Origin: a virus
DNA: 44,198 nt
Direction: 5' to 3' (one strand)
Virus record (IMG/VR): IMGVR_UViG_3300042539_000771
Location: 1-44,198 of that record
The notes beneath the pieces were generated by a model. That model did not search any database. It was not told the origin of the DNA and saw only the letters and a list, made by a program, of their open reading frames with translations. Within the stretch, counting starts at the first letter, position 1. Each line of letters begins with the position of its first letter. Made by a program: the position numbers and the translations under genes. Positions 14,714-19,748 of this stretch are shown piece by piece.

Positions 14714-14813
14714 GGTCTTTTTCTTCGCTTTCTTTTCGGTCGCCCTTGCCGACTCGGTAACAATGGATCGGAGCCGGACCGGGCGCAAGATCTTTCTCTC
14801 GCGCCTCGGTCGA
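14714..14813 (-). promoter_or_regulatory. Promoter-leader module R2
   Basis: The -35 is TTGCGC (14783-14788), the spacer 17 bp and the -10 CATTGT (14760-14765). A left arm TCGACCGAGGCGC (minus strand, 14801-14813) pairs imperfectly across the -35. The leader contains GAGTCGGCAAGGGCGAC and a purine-rich stretch before the ATG. Confidence 0.75.
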
Positions 14814-14869
14814 TTCTCGTCAATCCGCCACGCCTTCGGCCTTTTCCTCCGGAGCCTAGCACGCGAGGA

Positions 14870-15100
14870 TCAGAAACACGGATCCAGGATCGTCTCGCTC
14901 TTTCCGAGCGCGAGCCGGAAGTTTCCGGACCTCCACGATCCGAAGCGGTTGAGGCGAAAGATCATAGGCTTCTCGTCCTCGCGGGCGATCTTCGCCGTCA
15001 CGGTGAAGGGAGTTACCCGGAGGATCTTCGCGGCGTATTGATCCGATCCGATGCAGATAGAGGCGGGGGTCTCGGTCGTGATCTCGTTCGTCTTCGTCAT
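14870..15100 (-). CDS. Small unknown protein (cassette gene 3)
   Basis: This encodes 76 aa beginning MTKTNEITTETPASICIG, with alternating hydrophobic and charged residues (AAKILRVTPFTVTAKIARED, MIFRLNRFGSW) that suggest a small beta-barrel. A similar architecture occurs in many short phage proteins of unknown role. Start chosen because module R3 leads directly to it. About 55 nt separate its stop from the left arm of module R2, and I see no gene there. Confidence 0.65.
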   Translation of the reverse strand: MTKTNEITTETPASICIGSDQYAAKILRVTPFTVTAKIAREDEKPMIFRLNRFGSWRSGNFRLALGKSETILDPCF

Positions 15101-15194
15101 GGTGTTTCTTCGCTTTCTTTCTCGGTCGCCCTTGCTGACTCCGAGACTATAGATCGGAATCTGGCGGAGCGCAAGGCCCCGCCCGATCTTTTTC
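15101..15194 (-). promoter_or_regulatory. Promoter-leader module R3
   Basis: The -35 is TTGCGC (15169-15174), the spacer 17 bp and the -10 TATAGT (15146-15151), the best -10 of the set. GATCGG and CCGATC arms flank the -35, and the plus strand carries GATCTTTTT after the hairpin. The leader has GAGTCAGCAAGGGCGAC followed by GAGAAAGAAAG. Confidence 0.8.
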
Positions 15195-15467
15195 TCAATC
15201 CGACACGCCCTCAGCCTTTTCCTGCTCGGGCGTCATCGTCCGCGCGTACCAGGACGGGCCGACCTTGACGATCCGGCGGTAGGTAGACCCCCTCCCGCGA
15301 CCTCCGGCCGGAGGAGCACCCTCGAGGCCCAGCGCGCCGCGCTCGAGCGCCTCCCGCTCGAGCGTCGAGAGGCGCCCGACGGCGATCCGGCGCGCGCTCC
15401 GATGGCTCCCCCACCCGTCCACGACTCGATCGGCGTCGATCCAGATCTCGATCTTCGCGGAGGTCAC
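15195..15467 (-). CDS. Small unknown protein coupled to cassette gene 4
   Basis: This encodes 90 aa from a GTG at 15467 that overlaps the preceding stop as GTGA, so it is the second gene of a two-gene cassette. The N-terminus TSAKIEIWIDADRVVDGWGS suggests a beta-alpha fold, followed by a basic helical segment and a C-terminal YRRIVKVGPSWYARTMTPEQ. No family is recognised. It has no module of its own and depends on module R4. Confidence 0.55.
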   Translation of the reverse strand: MTSAKIEIWIDADRVVDGWGSHRSARRIAVGRLSTLEREALERGALGLEGAPPAGGRGRGSTYRRIVKVGPSWYARTMTPEQEKAEGVSD

Positions 15468-15685
15468 AGGGCCTCGATCGCGTTGAAAGGGACAACCACC
15501 ATCGGGAGCTTCCGAATGCCTCCGCCGATCACGATCGCCGGGAGGAAGATCCGCGCCATTCCGCTCGGGGCGCGCCCGTCGAATTCGACGGCGACGCCTG
15601 CGGGGATCTCGATCGAGGCGCCCGACGCCTGCGGGCGATCGTCGAAGTATCGAACGGGGGTCGTGAGATAATGCGTGGGGGTCAT
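15464..15685 (-). CDS. Small unknown protein (cassette gene 4)
   Basis: This encodes 73 aa starting MTPTHYLTTPVRYFDDRP, beta-rich, with ARIFLPAIVIGGGIRKLPMVVV near the C-terminus. The hydrophobic stretch is short and broken by glycines, so it is more likely a buried strand pair than a membrane helix. Start set by module R4. The first residues MT-T resemble the other cassette products. Function unknown. Confidence 0.6.
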   Translation of the reverse strand: MTPTHYLTTPVRYFDDRPQASGASIEIPAGVAVEFDGRAPSGMARIFLPAIVIGGGIRKLPMVVVPFNAIEAL

Positions 15686-15776
15686 GTTCGCTCTCTTTCT
15701 TTCTCGGTCGCCCTTGCGACTTGGTGAACCTAGCATCGGCTCCGGAGCCCGTCAAGGCTCCGGAGCGATTTTCTTT
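15686..15776 (-). promoter_or_regulatory. Promoter-leader module R4, with -35 in a hairpin loop
   Basis: The -35 is TTGACG (15750-15755), the spacer 17 bp and the -10 TAGGTT (15727-15732). The -35 is exactly the 6-nt loop of a perfect 11-bp inverted repeat (15739-15749 with 15756-15766, core CTCCGGAG). On the plus strand the hairpin is followed by GATTTTCTTTT, a good intrinsic terminator. Confidence 0.85.
15739..15776 (+). terminator. Plus-strand intrinsic terminator overlapping module R4
   Basis: The 11-bp GC-rich stem GCTCCGGAGCC with a 6-nt loop is followed by a T-rich tract on the plus strand. It would stop rightward (antisense) transcription at the point where the leftward promoter sits. 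Confidence 0.7.
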
Positions 15777-16229
15777 TCAGACCCCGTATGTTCCGCCCAT
15801 GCACGCGGTCGAGGCGATCTCGATCTTCGTGAAAGGCTTGCGCCCGATCTTGATCACGCTCTTTCGCTGGTAGGGGGCAAGCACGATCCCGTCGTAGGAT
15901 CGCCCGTTGTGATCGCAGGATCCCGCGTGGGTCTGATCGAGGTAGCAATAGCCGGAGCCGTCGAACGCCCGGATCCGCCCGCACACCAGCGTACCGAAGT
16001 AATCCGCGACGACGACGTCGCCGATCCGGAGGGTCGTCGCGCTGGGTCCGTGGGGTCCGGATTCGAGCTTGCGACGCGCGAGGGCTAGATACCCCTCGAC
16101 CGCGGCGAGGCGCCCCCAGGGGCGAACCAGCGCCCCCACGGAGATCCCGAGACTCTTAGCGACGGCGCGGAGCGCGACTCGAGCGGCCTTGCGGTTCTTT
16201 TCGTTCGTGATCGTGGGGATGTTGGTCAT
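15777..16229 (-). CDS. Unknown protein (cassette gene 5)
   Basis: This encodes 150 aa starting MTNIPTITNEKNRKAARVAL, the longest product driven by a module. The N-terminal 60 residues are helical and basic (KAARVALRAVAKSLGISVGALVRPWGRLAAVEGYLALARRKL) and could form an HTH. The C-terminal half is beta-rich (LRIGDVVVADYFGTLVCGRIRAF) and has the look of a small barrel, with Cys and His in CYLDQTHAGSCDHNG. DNA binding is possible but not shown. Start set by module R5. Confidence 0.65.
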   Translation of the reverse strand: MTNIPTITNEKNRKAARVALRAVAKSLGISVGALVRPWGRLAAVEGYLALARRKLESGPHGPSATTLRIGDVVVADYFGTLVCGRIRAFDGSGYCYLDQTHAGSCDHNGRSYDGIVLAPYQRKSVIKIGRKPFTKIEIASTACMGGTYGV

Positions 16230-16335
16230 GGTCTTTGCTCTCTTTCTTTCGTGTCGCCCTTGCTGACTCAGTGAAACTAGCATCGGCTCCCGAGAAGCGC
16301 AAGCCCCCGCCCGATCTTTTTTCGATCTTTTTCTC
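16230..16335 (-). promoter_or_regulatory. Promoter-leader module R5
   Basis: The -35 is TTGCGC (16297-16302), the spacer 17 bp and the -10 TAGTTT (16274-16279), almost the same sequence as R1. ATCGG/CCGAT arms enclose the -35, with CTTTTTT following on the plus strand. The leader has GAGTCAGCAAGGGCGAC. Confidence 0.8.
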
Positions 16336-16352
16336 GCGCCCTACGGATCGCC

Positions 16353-16952
16353 CTAGTTTGCTTGGGGATCCGGCTCCCGCTCCGGCGCTCGAGCGGGATC
16401 CGTCACGGCCTCGAGGGTAGCGCGGAGCTTGGCTAGCGCGTCGTCCGGGACGTGCGAGAGATCGATCGCCGTGCGGGCCGTAGGCTCGCCGCTCGCGAGC
16501 CGCTCTAGCTCGATCGCGGCTTTCATCGCCGCAACGGCCGTGCGAGCGTCTAGAAGCTCCCCGGCGGCGGAGCGGGCGAGGATTGACTCAGTCGCCCAAG
16601 CGAGCGCGGCGGACGTCGCTCGAGCGTGCGCGGCGCCCTGCTCTCGCGCCTCGCGGACGGCTCCGGAGATCCGGGCGTCGTGTAAGTGGGCCTCGAGGGC
16701 CGCGCGCCTCGCACGCCAGCGCCAGCGAGCCGCGAGGGCCGCCAGCGCCGGCGCGCCGCTCGAGCCTTCGGCCCGCGCGAACGCCGCGATCGTCGGGGCC
16801 TCCGACATGACGAAGCGAGAGAAAAGGGCCCAAGCTAGATCCGGCTCCCCGGGTTGACGGGACCACGGATCCAGCGCGGCGGGCGGGCCCTCGAGGGGCT
16901 CCGCGCCGTCGCTTTCGTCGTCGTCCCGTCGAGCGTGGGATCTGCGGGTCAC
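16353..16952 (-). CDS. terS: Terminase small subunit-like protein
   Basis: This encodes 199 aa from a GTG at 16952 that overlaps the previous stop as GTGA. The middle segment WALFSRFVMSEAPTIAAFARAEG followed by AARWRWRARRAALEAHL matches phage small terminase-like proteins: an HTH region followed by a WxWRxRAxAWExHL helix. The C-terminus is a long Ala-rich helix (oligomerisation) and a short tail. The small subunit recognises the packaging site and loads the large subunit. It lies 4.6 kb upstream of terL, with small genes between, which is unusual. Confidence 0.7.
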   Translation of the reverse strand: MTRRSHARRDDDESDGAEPLEGPPAALDPWSRQPGEPDLAWALFSRFVMSEAPTIAAFARAEGSSGAPALAALAARWRWRARRAALEAHLHDARISGAVREAREQGAAHARATSAALAWATESILARSAAGELLDARTAVAAMKAAIELERLASGEPTARTAIDLSHVPDDALAKLRATLEAVTDPARAPEREPDPQAN

Positions 16953-17191
16953 TCCGTCACGGTAGCACGGGGAACCACGGGGCCCCAATCCCCCGGACAT
17001 CGCGGACACCTCGGGGCGCGCCGCTCGAGCGGGCCGACCGCGTCCGATCCGATGTCCGTTGTCAGGATGTCGAACACGCGCGCGGAGGACGCGGGCGCGA
17101 GCGTCGGTTGACACGCGGTTGTCGTCGTCACGCGCCAGGACATTCGCGAGACGTGCCAGACACCCTCGATCAACGCGTACACGCGGATCAC
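16949..17191 (-). CDS. Small unknown protein before the small terminase gene
   Basis: This encodes 80 aa from a GTG at 17191 (GTGA overlap with the previous gene), starting as MIRVYALIEGVWHVSRMSWRV. The C-terminus has RCPRCPGDWG, a CxxC that could bind zinc. It ends with a GTGA overlap into terS, so it is translationally placed between cassette gene 6 and terS. Function unknown; the overlaps on both sides support it being real. Confidence 0.6.
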   Translation of the reverse strand: MIRVYALIEGVWHVSRMSWRVTTTTACQPTLAPASSARVFDILTTDIGSDAVGPLERRAPRCPRCPGDWGPVVPRATVTE

Positions 17192-17415
17192 GCGGACACC
17201 TCGAGGGTCACGCACGGGTGGCCCATGGTGCCCGAAAACGTGTTCCAACACGTCACGAAGCGGCGCCCGTAGCTATTCGTCCAACCCTCGGAGAAGTCGA
17301 ATCCAGCGCCCGAGATCAAGGCGCGCGCGCCCTCGAACGTGCGAGCCTCCGGCGCGAGGGCCTCCCAAGCGCTCCGGACCTTGCGCGCCGCGTCGATCTT
17401 CTGCTCGTTCGTCAT
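17188..17415 (-). CDS. Small unknown protein (cassette gene 6)
   Basis: This encodes 75 aa, MTNEQKIDAARKVRSAWEAL at the start. An N-terminal helical region is followed by SGAGFDFSEGWTNSYGRRFVTCWNTFSGTMG, rich in aromatic residues. No family is recognised. Driven by module R6. It heads a three-gene unit (this gene, the 80-aa gene, terS) joined by GTGA overlaps, so module R6 may also serve the small terminase gene. Confidence 0.65.
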   Translation of the reverse strand: MTNEQKIDAARKVRSAWEALAPEARTFEGARALISGAGFDFSEGWTNSYGRRFVTCWNTFSGTMGHPCVTLEVSA

Positions 17416-17507
17416 GGTGTTTCTTCTCTTTCTTTCTCGTTCGCCCTTGCGACTCAGTGAACCTAGCACCGGCTCCGGAGCCTGTCAACTCCGGAGCCGA
17501 TCTTTTT
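17416..17507 (-). promoter_or_regulatory. Promoter-leader module R6, with -35 in a hairpin loop
   Basis: The -35 is a perfect TTGACA (17483-17488), the spacer 17 bp and the -10 TAGGTT (17460-17465), preceded by TGC. The -35 lies in the 8-nt loop of an 11-bp perfect inverted repeat (17470-17480 with 17489-17499). The leader has GAGTCGCAAGGGCGA, then purine-rich sequence to the ATG at 17415. Confidence 0.9.
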
Positions 17508-17508
17508 T
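17470..17508 (+). terminator. Plus-strand intrinsic terminator overlapping module R6
   Basis: The stem CGGCTCCGGAG with an 8-nt loop is followed after 3 nt by TTTTTT on the plus strand, a textbook intrinsic terminator. It overlaps the leftward promoter completely. Confidence 0.8.
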
Positions 17509-17795
17509 CAGCGGGCCCATTCCGTGAGGATCTCGTGAGCCAGCGCGAGAGCATCGAAGCTCGCGATCGGGAGCTTGATCGTCTCGCGATGCTCCGGAAC
17601 CGTGTAGCCAAGGCCTTCGCCCGCGCGGCACGCTCGAGCAGGGAGCCGGCGCGAGAGGGTGACGGTGTTAGCGTTAGGGCGGACCACGATCCCGCCGACG
17701 GGGCGGAGCCCGCGACCGTCGCGCGAAGGCGCGTAGATCATCCCGAAGTTCTCGCCGGTCATGCTGATCTCGTAGGTTGCGGTGGCGTTCGTCAT
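17508..17795 (-). CDS. Small unknown protein (cassette gene 7)
   Basis: This encodes 95 aa starting MTNATATYEISMTGENFGMI, beta-rich in the first half (GIVVRPNANTVTLSRRL) and helical at the C-terminus (IASFDALALAHEILTEWAR). No family is recognised. Start set by module R7. Its stop overlaps the T-tract of the R6 terminator on the other strand. Confidence 0.65.
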   Translation of the reverse strand: MTNATATYEISMTGENFGMIYAPSRDGRGLRPVGGIVVRPNANTVTLSRRLPARACRAGEGLGYTVPEHRETIKLPIASFDALALAHEILTEWAR

Positions 17796-17889
17796 CGTTT
17801 CCTTCTTCTTTCGTTGTCGCCCTTGCGACTTGGTAAGAATGGATCGAAGTCGACCGAGGCGCAAGATCTTTTTTCGGCGCCTCGGTCGA
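17796..17889 (-). promoter_or_regulatory. Promoter-leader module R7
   Basis: The -35 is TTGCGC (17859-17864), the spacer 17 bp and the -10 CATTCT (17836-17841). A perfect 13-bp inverted repeat TCGACCGAGGCGC (17850-17862 with 17877-17889, loop 14 nt) covers the -35. Here the T-run lies in the loop, so it is an operator-like rather than a terminator-like repeat. Confidence 0.8.
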
Positions 17890-17894
17890 TTGTC

Positions 17895-18122
17895 TCAGAT
17901 CGCCGGGATTCGCTCGGATCGCGGCGCCGGATCCCGACCCCAGGAGAACGCGATCGGGGTCTCACACCCGGCCGCGCGCATCTTCGCGCGCCATTCGTCC
18001 GCCAGCGCTCGAGCCTCGAGGCGCCCCGCGGCGCGAGCGCGGACGCTCGAGCGGGCGCTAGCCCGGAGCGGGCGCCCGACCGTGTAGACGGGCGCCCCGG
18101 CGGAGTAGATCCACCATCGCAT
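17895..18122 (-). CDS. Small unknown protein coupled to cassette gene 8
   Basis: This encodes 75 aa starting MRWWIYSAGAPVYTVGRPLR, then a basic helical stretch (SARSSVRARAAGRLEARALADEW) and CETPIAFSWGRDP. The ATG is 2 nt after the stop of cassette gene 8, so the two should be cotranslated. No family recognised and no own promoter module. Confidence 0.5.
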   Translation of the reverse strand: MRWWIYSAGAPVYTVGRPLRASARSSVRARAAGRLEARALADEWRAKMRAAGCETPIAFSWGRDPAPRSERIPAI

Positions 18123-18124
18123 GA

Positions 18125-18316
18125 TCAGATCGCCCCGCGGCGGAGAAGCTCGGCCGCGATCGCGGCGCCTTCGTCGCGGTACTTTCCGGCCCGATCGCCT
18201 CCGTTGACGTCGGCGCGGTCGATCGAGTCCATGGCCTTCGCCGCCTCCGCGCAGTCCTGGCGCGCGTAGAAAAGCTCGGCGGTCGTCATCGTGCGGATCT
18301 TGTCGGTGTTCGTCAT
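18125..18316 (-). CDS. Small unknown protein (cassette gene 8)
   Basis: This encodes 63 aa starting MTNTDKIRTMTTAELFYARQ, entirely helical and charged. It may be a two- or three-helix bundle. The start follows module R8. The first four codons are again the MTNT type, suggesting that the leader and early coding region were copied as one unit. Function unknown. Confidence 0.65.
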   Translation of the reverse strand: MTNTDKIRTMTTAELFYARQDCAEAAKAMDSIDRADVNGGDRAGKYRDEGAAIAAELLRRGAI

Positions 18317-18410
18317 GTTCGCTCGCTTTCTTTGTTGTCGCCCTTGCGACTCGGTAAGAATGGATCGGAGTCGACCGAGGCGCAAGATCTATTTTCGGGG
18401 TCTCGGTCGA
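18317..18410 (-). promoter_or_regulatory. Promoter-leader module R8
   Basis: The -35 is TTGCGC (18380-18385), the spacer 17 bp and the -10 CATTCT (18357-18362). TCGACCGAG (minus strand, 18402-18410) and CTCGGTCGA flank the -35, a weaker version of the R7 repeat. The leader holds GAGTCGCAAGGGCGAC. Confidence 0.8.
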
Positions 18411-18417
18411 TTTCAGT

Positions 18418-18648
18418 CTAGGCGCCCTTCCCTCGGGCCGCCGCGGCCTTCGCCCCGTTGCGTAGGACCCGCGCCGCGCTCGCGCTCGCCATCGCCTCCA
18501 GGACGCCCGCGGAGCGTCCCGGAGCGGCGCCGGTAGCCTCGAGGCGCGCGGAGGGCGCCAGCGGGGCGCCGCGGGGCGCGGGAGCCGGCTCGAGCGCGGG
18601 AGCCTCGAGGTGCGGATCAAGCGAGGTGCGGATCTTTCGGTGCTTCAT
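18418..18648 (-). CDS. Small basic Ala/Pro-rich protein, first leftward gene
   Basis: This encodes 76 aa, MKHRKIRTSLDPHLEAPALEP at the start, with a disordered Pro/Ala middle and a basic Ala-rich C-terminus (ARVLRNGAKAAAARGKGA). It resembles small nucleic-acid-binding tails but has no recognisable domain. The ATG has a GAAAGGG Shine-Dalgarno, and a TGCTATACT box lies 20 nt upstream. It is the gene nearest the candidate origin on the leftward side. Confidence 0.55.
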   Translation of the reverse strand: MKHRKIRTSLDPHLEAPALEPAPAPRGAPLAPSARLEATGAAPGRSAGVLEAMASASAARVLRNGAKAAAARGKGA

Positions 18649-18668
18649 GCTTCGCCCTTTCGGCGGCG

Positions 18669-18677
18669 AGTATAGCA
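18669..18677 (-). promoter_or_regulatory. Extended -10 promoter for first leftward gene
   Basis: TGCTATACT is an almost ideal extended -10 (TGn-TATACT). There is no clear -35 at 17 bp. It gives a leader of about 13-14 nt with a Shine-Dalgarno, unlike the other TGCTAnnnT boxes. Confidence 0.6.
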
Positions 18678-18725
18678 GGTTCCGGAGCGGGCGCGGGCAC
18701 GGGAGCCGTTGTCCCGCGTGGCCCG

Positions 18726-18747
18726 ACCTTGGCCCGACCTTGGCCCG
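18726..18747. repeat. Tandem 11-bp repeat ACCTTGGCCCG x2
   Basis: Two perfect head-to-tail copies follow copy A directly, one helical turn each, as expected for adjacent binding of one protein. Confidence 0.6.
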
Positions 18748-18780
18748 CCGGGTGTGCGTTTCCTCACAAGCGGGCGAAGT

Positions 18781-18798
18781 GCCCGATCTTGCTCGGGA
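18781..18798. repeat. 18-bp repeat, copy 2 (GCCCGATCTTGCTCGGGA)
   Basis: This is identical to 13910-13927 and has the same small hairpin potential. It lies between iteron-like copies A and B. Confidence 0.6.
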
Positions 18799-19115
18799 TT
18801 TTCGGGCGTCGAAGGGCCTCGGACCTCAGTTGTCCCGCCTGGCCCGCCGATTTTCCTATTTTCGCTGGCGCGGGGAGTCAAGAGTCTATCTGCAATCCAA
18901 TTGCAATAGCTATCTAAACTCTGTGATCTTGTTGTGACGGTAGATCTGGCGGGCCACGCGGGACAAAAACCAAAAAACCCAGGCGGCGCATGACTTTAGC
19001 TCGGGTCGATCGAGGCGGGCCGAGGTCGGGCCGGGCCCGGGACAAATCTAGGCCGTTCGTCCGGTTTTCGCCATTTTGTCAATTATGCGGCAACCGCGCT
19101 AGCCTGTACGACATA

Positions 19116-19183
19116 CGTGAGATCCCGCACACGACCCCCGCCGGAGCCGGCGCCTCGCCCCTAGTCGTGTGCGCTAACTCACG
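19116..19183. repeat. Long interrupted palindrome upstream of primase promoter
   Basis: CGTGAG, 4 nt, CGCACACGAC (19116-19135) is mirrored by GTCGTGTGCG, 4 nt, CTCACG (19164-19183), with a 28-nt GC-rich centre. The 16 paired bases match perfectly and the 4-nt internal loops are placed symmetrically. It could extrude as a cruciform, fold as RNA, or bind a dimeric protein. Confidence 0.75.
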
Positions 19184-19219
19184 GATGAAGGCTATCCCGC
19201 CGCGGGCGCCGATAGGCGC

Positions 19220-19256
19220 TTGACACCTCGCCGGCTCCGATCCATGCTCCGGGCCG
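19220..19256 (+). promoter_or_regulatory. Rightward promoter R9 (leaderless)
   Basis: TTGACA (19220-19225), a 17-bp spacer and CATGCT (19243-19248) lie only 8 nt before the ATG at 19257, so the transcript should begin at or very near the start codon. The spacer shares GGCTCCGATC with module R2, so the same sigma factor or regulator may read both directions. Confidence 0.75.
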
Positions 19257-19748
19257 ATGACGAACGCGCTCGAGCCCCTCCCCGACTCCTGGGATCGTGA
19301 CGAATACCGCCGGTTCCGGGAGATCCTCGCCGCCGCCGGGATCGCGCTGGTATCGACGGTCCCCGTCAAGCCGGGGACGAAGATCCCGGCGATCCGCTGG
19401 GCCGACTTCGCTCCGGGCGAGGAAGGCCCGCACTACGCCGAAACGCAGGCGCGCCTATTGCTGACGGGCCGCCGCTCGAGCGGCCTCTCCGTGATCGACG
19501 TCGACACGAAGGGCGGAGGCTTCGACGCCCTAGAGCGCATCGAGGCGATGCACGGCGCCATCCCCCGCACCCTCTCCGTACGCTCGCCCACTGGCGGCCT
19601 GCATCTCTACGTGCTACCGTCAAGGCCTCTCCGCACGGTCGCCGGCGTCCCCGCCCGCGGGATCGATATCCGCGGAGAAGGCGGGGTCTGCATGGTCCCG
19701 GGCTCCGTTCACCCGCGAGGCGGGATCTACCGGATCGAGGATCAGTGA
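19257..19748 (+). CDS. Primase-polymerase (archaeo-eukaryotic primase fold)
   Basis: This encodes 163 aa, just the catalytic domain of the bifunctional DNA primase/polymerase family. Visible motifs are VIDVDTKGGG (Asp81, Asp83; metal ligands), GGLHLY (His116) and GIDIRGEGGVCMVPGS (Asp137), in the usual order. It would synthesise primers at the fork. The helicase normally fused behind this domain is a separate frame here, starting 4 nt before this one ends (GTGA). The start is fixed by promoter R9, with no Shine-Dalgarno. Confidence 0.85.
   Translation: MTNALEPLPDSWDRDEYRRFREILAAAGIALVSTVPVKPGTKIPAIRWADFAPGEEGPHYAETQARLLLTGRRSSGLSVIDVDTKGGGFDALERIEAMHGAIPRTLSVRSPTGGLHLYVLPSRPLRTVAGVPARGIDIRGEGGVCMVPGSVHPRGGIYRIEDQ

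Larger units (their letters stand above)
18709..18966. repeat. 17-bp TTGTCCCGCsTGGCCCG repeats (iteron-like)
   Basis: Copy A at 18709-18725 is TTGTCCCGCGTGGCCCG, copy B at 18830-18846 differs at one base, and copy C at 18950-18966 is the exact reverse complement of A. A degraded fourth copy (CGGGCCCGGGACAA) lies at 19032-19045. A-B and B-C start spacings are 121 and 120 bp. These are binding-site-like repeats. Confidence 0.75.
18649..19256. other. Gene-free divergent region, candidate replication origin
   Basis: No convincing gene lies in these 608 bp. They hold four copies of a TTGTCCCGCsTGGCCCG element in both orientations, an 11-bp tandem repeat, an 18-bp repeat shared with 13910-13927, an AT-richer stretch at about 18880-18945, a long interrupted palindrome and the rightward promoter. 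This composition and its place between the two divergent units fit an origin and control region. Replication start is inferred, not shown. Confidence 0.6.

Noticed and set aside
18990-19223. Plus-strand frame of 77 codons in the origin region
   Set aside because: It overlaps the palindrome, has no Shine-Dalgarno or box, and its translation shows no recognisable pattern.
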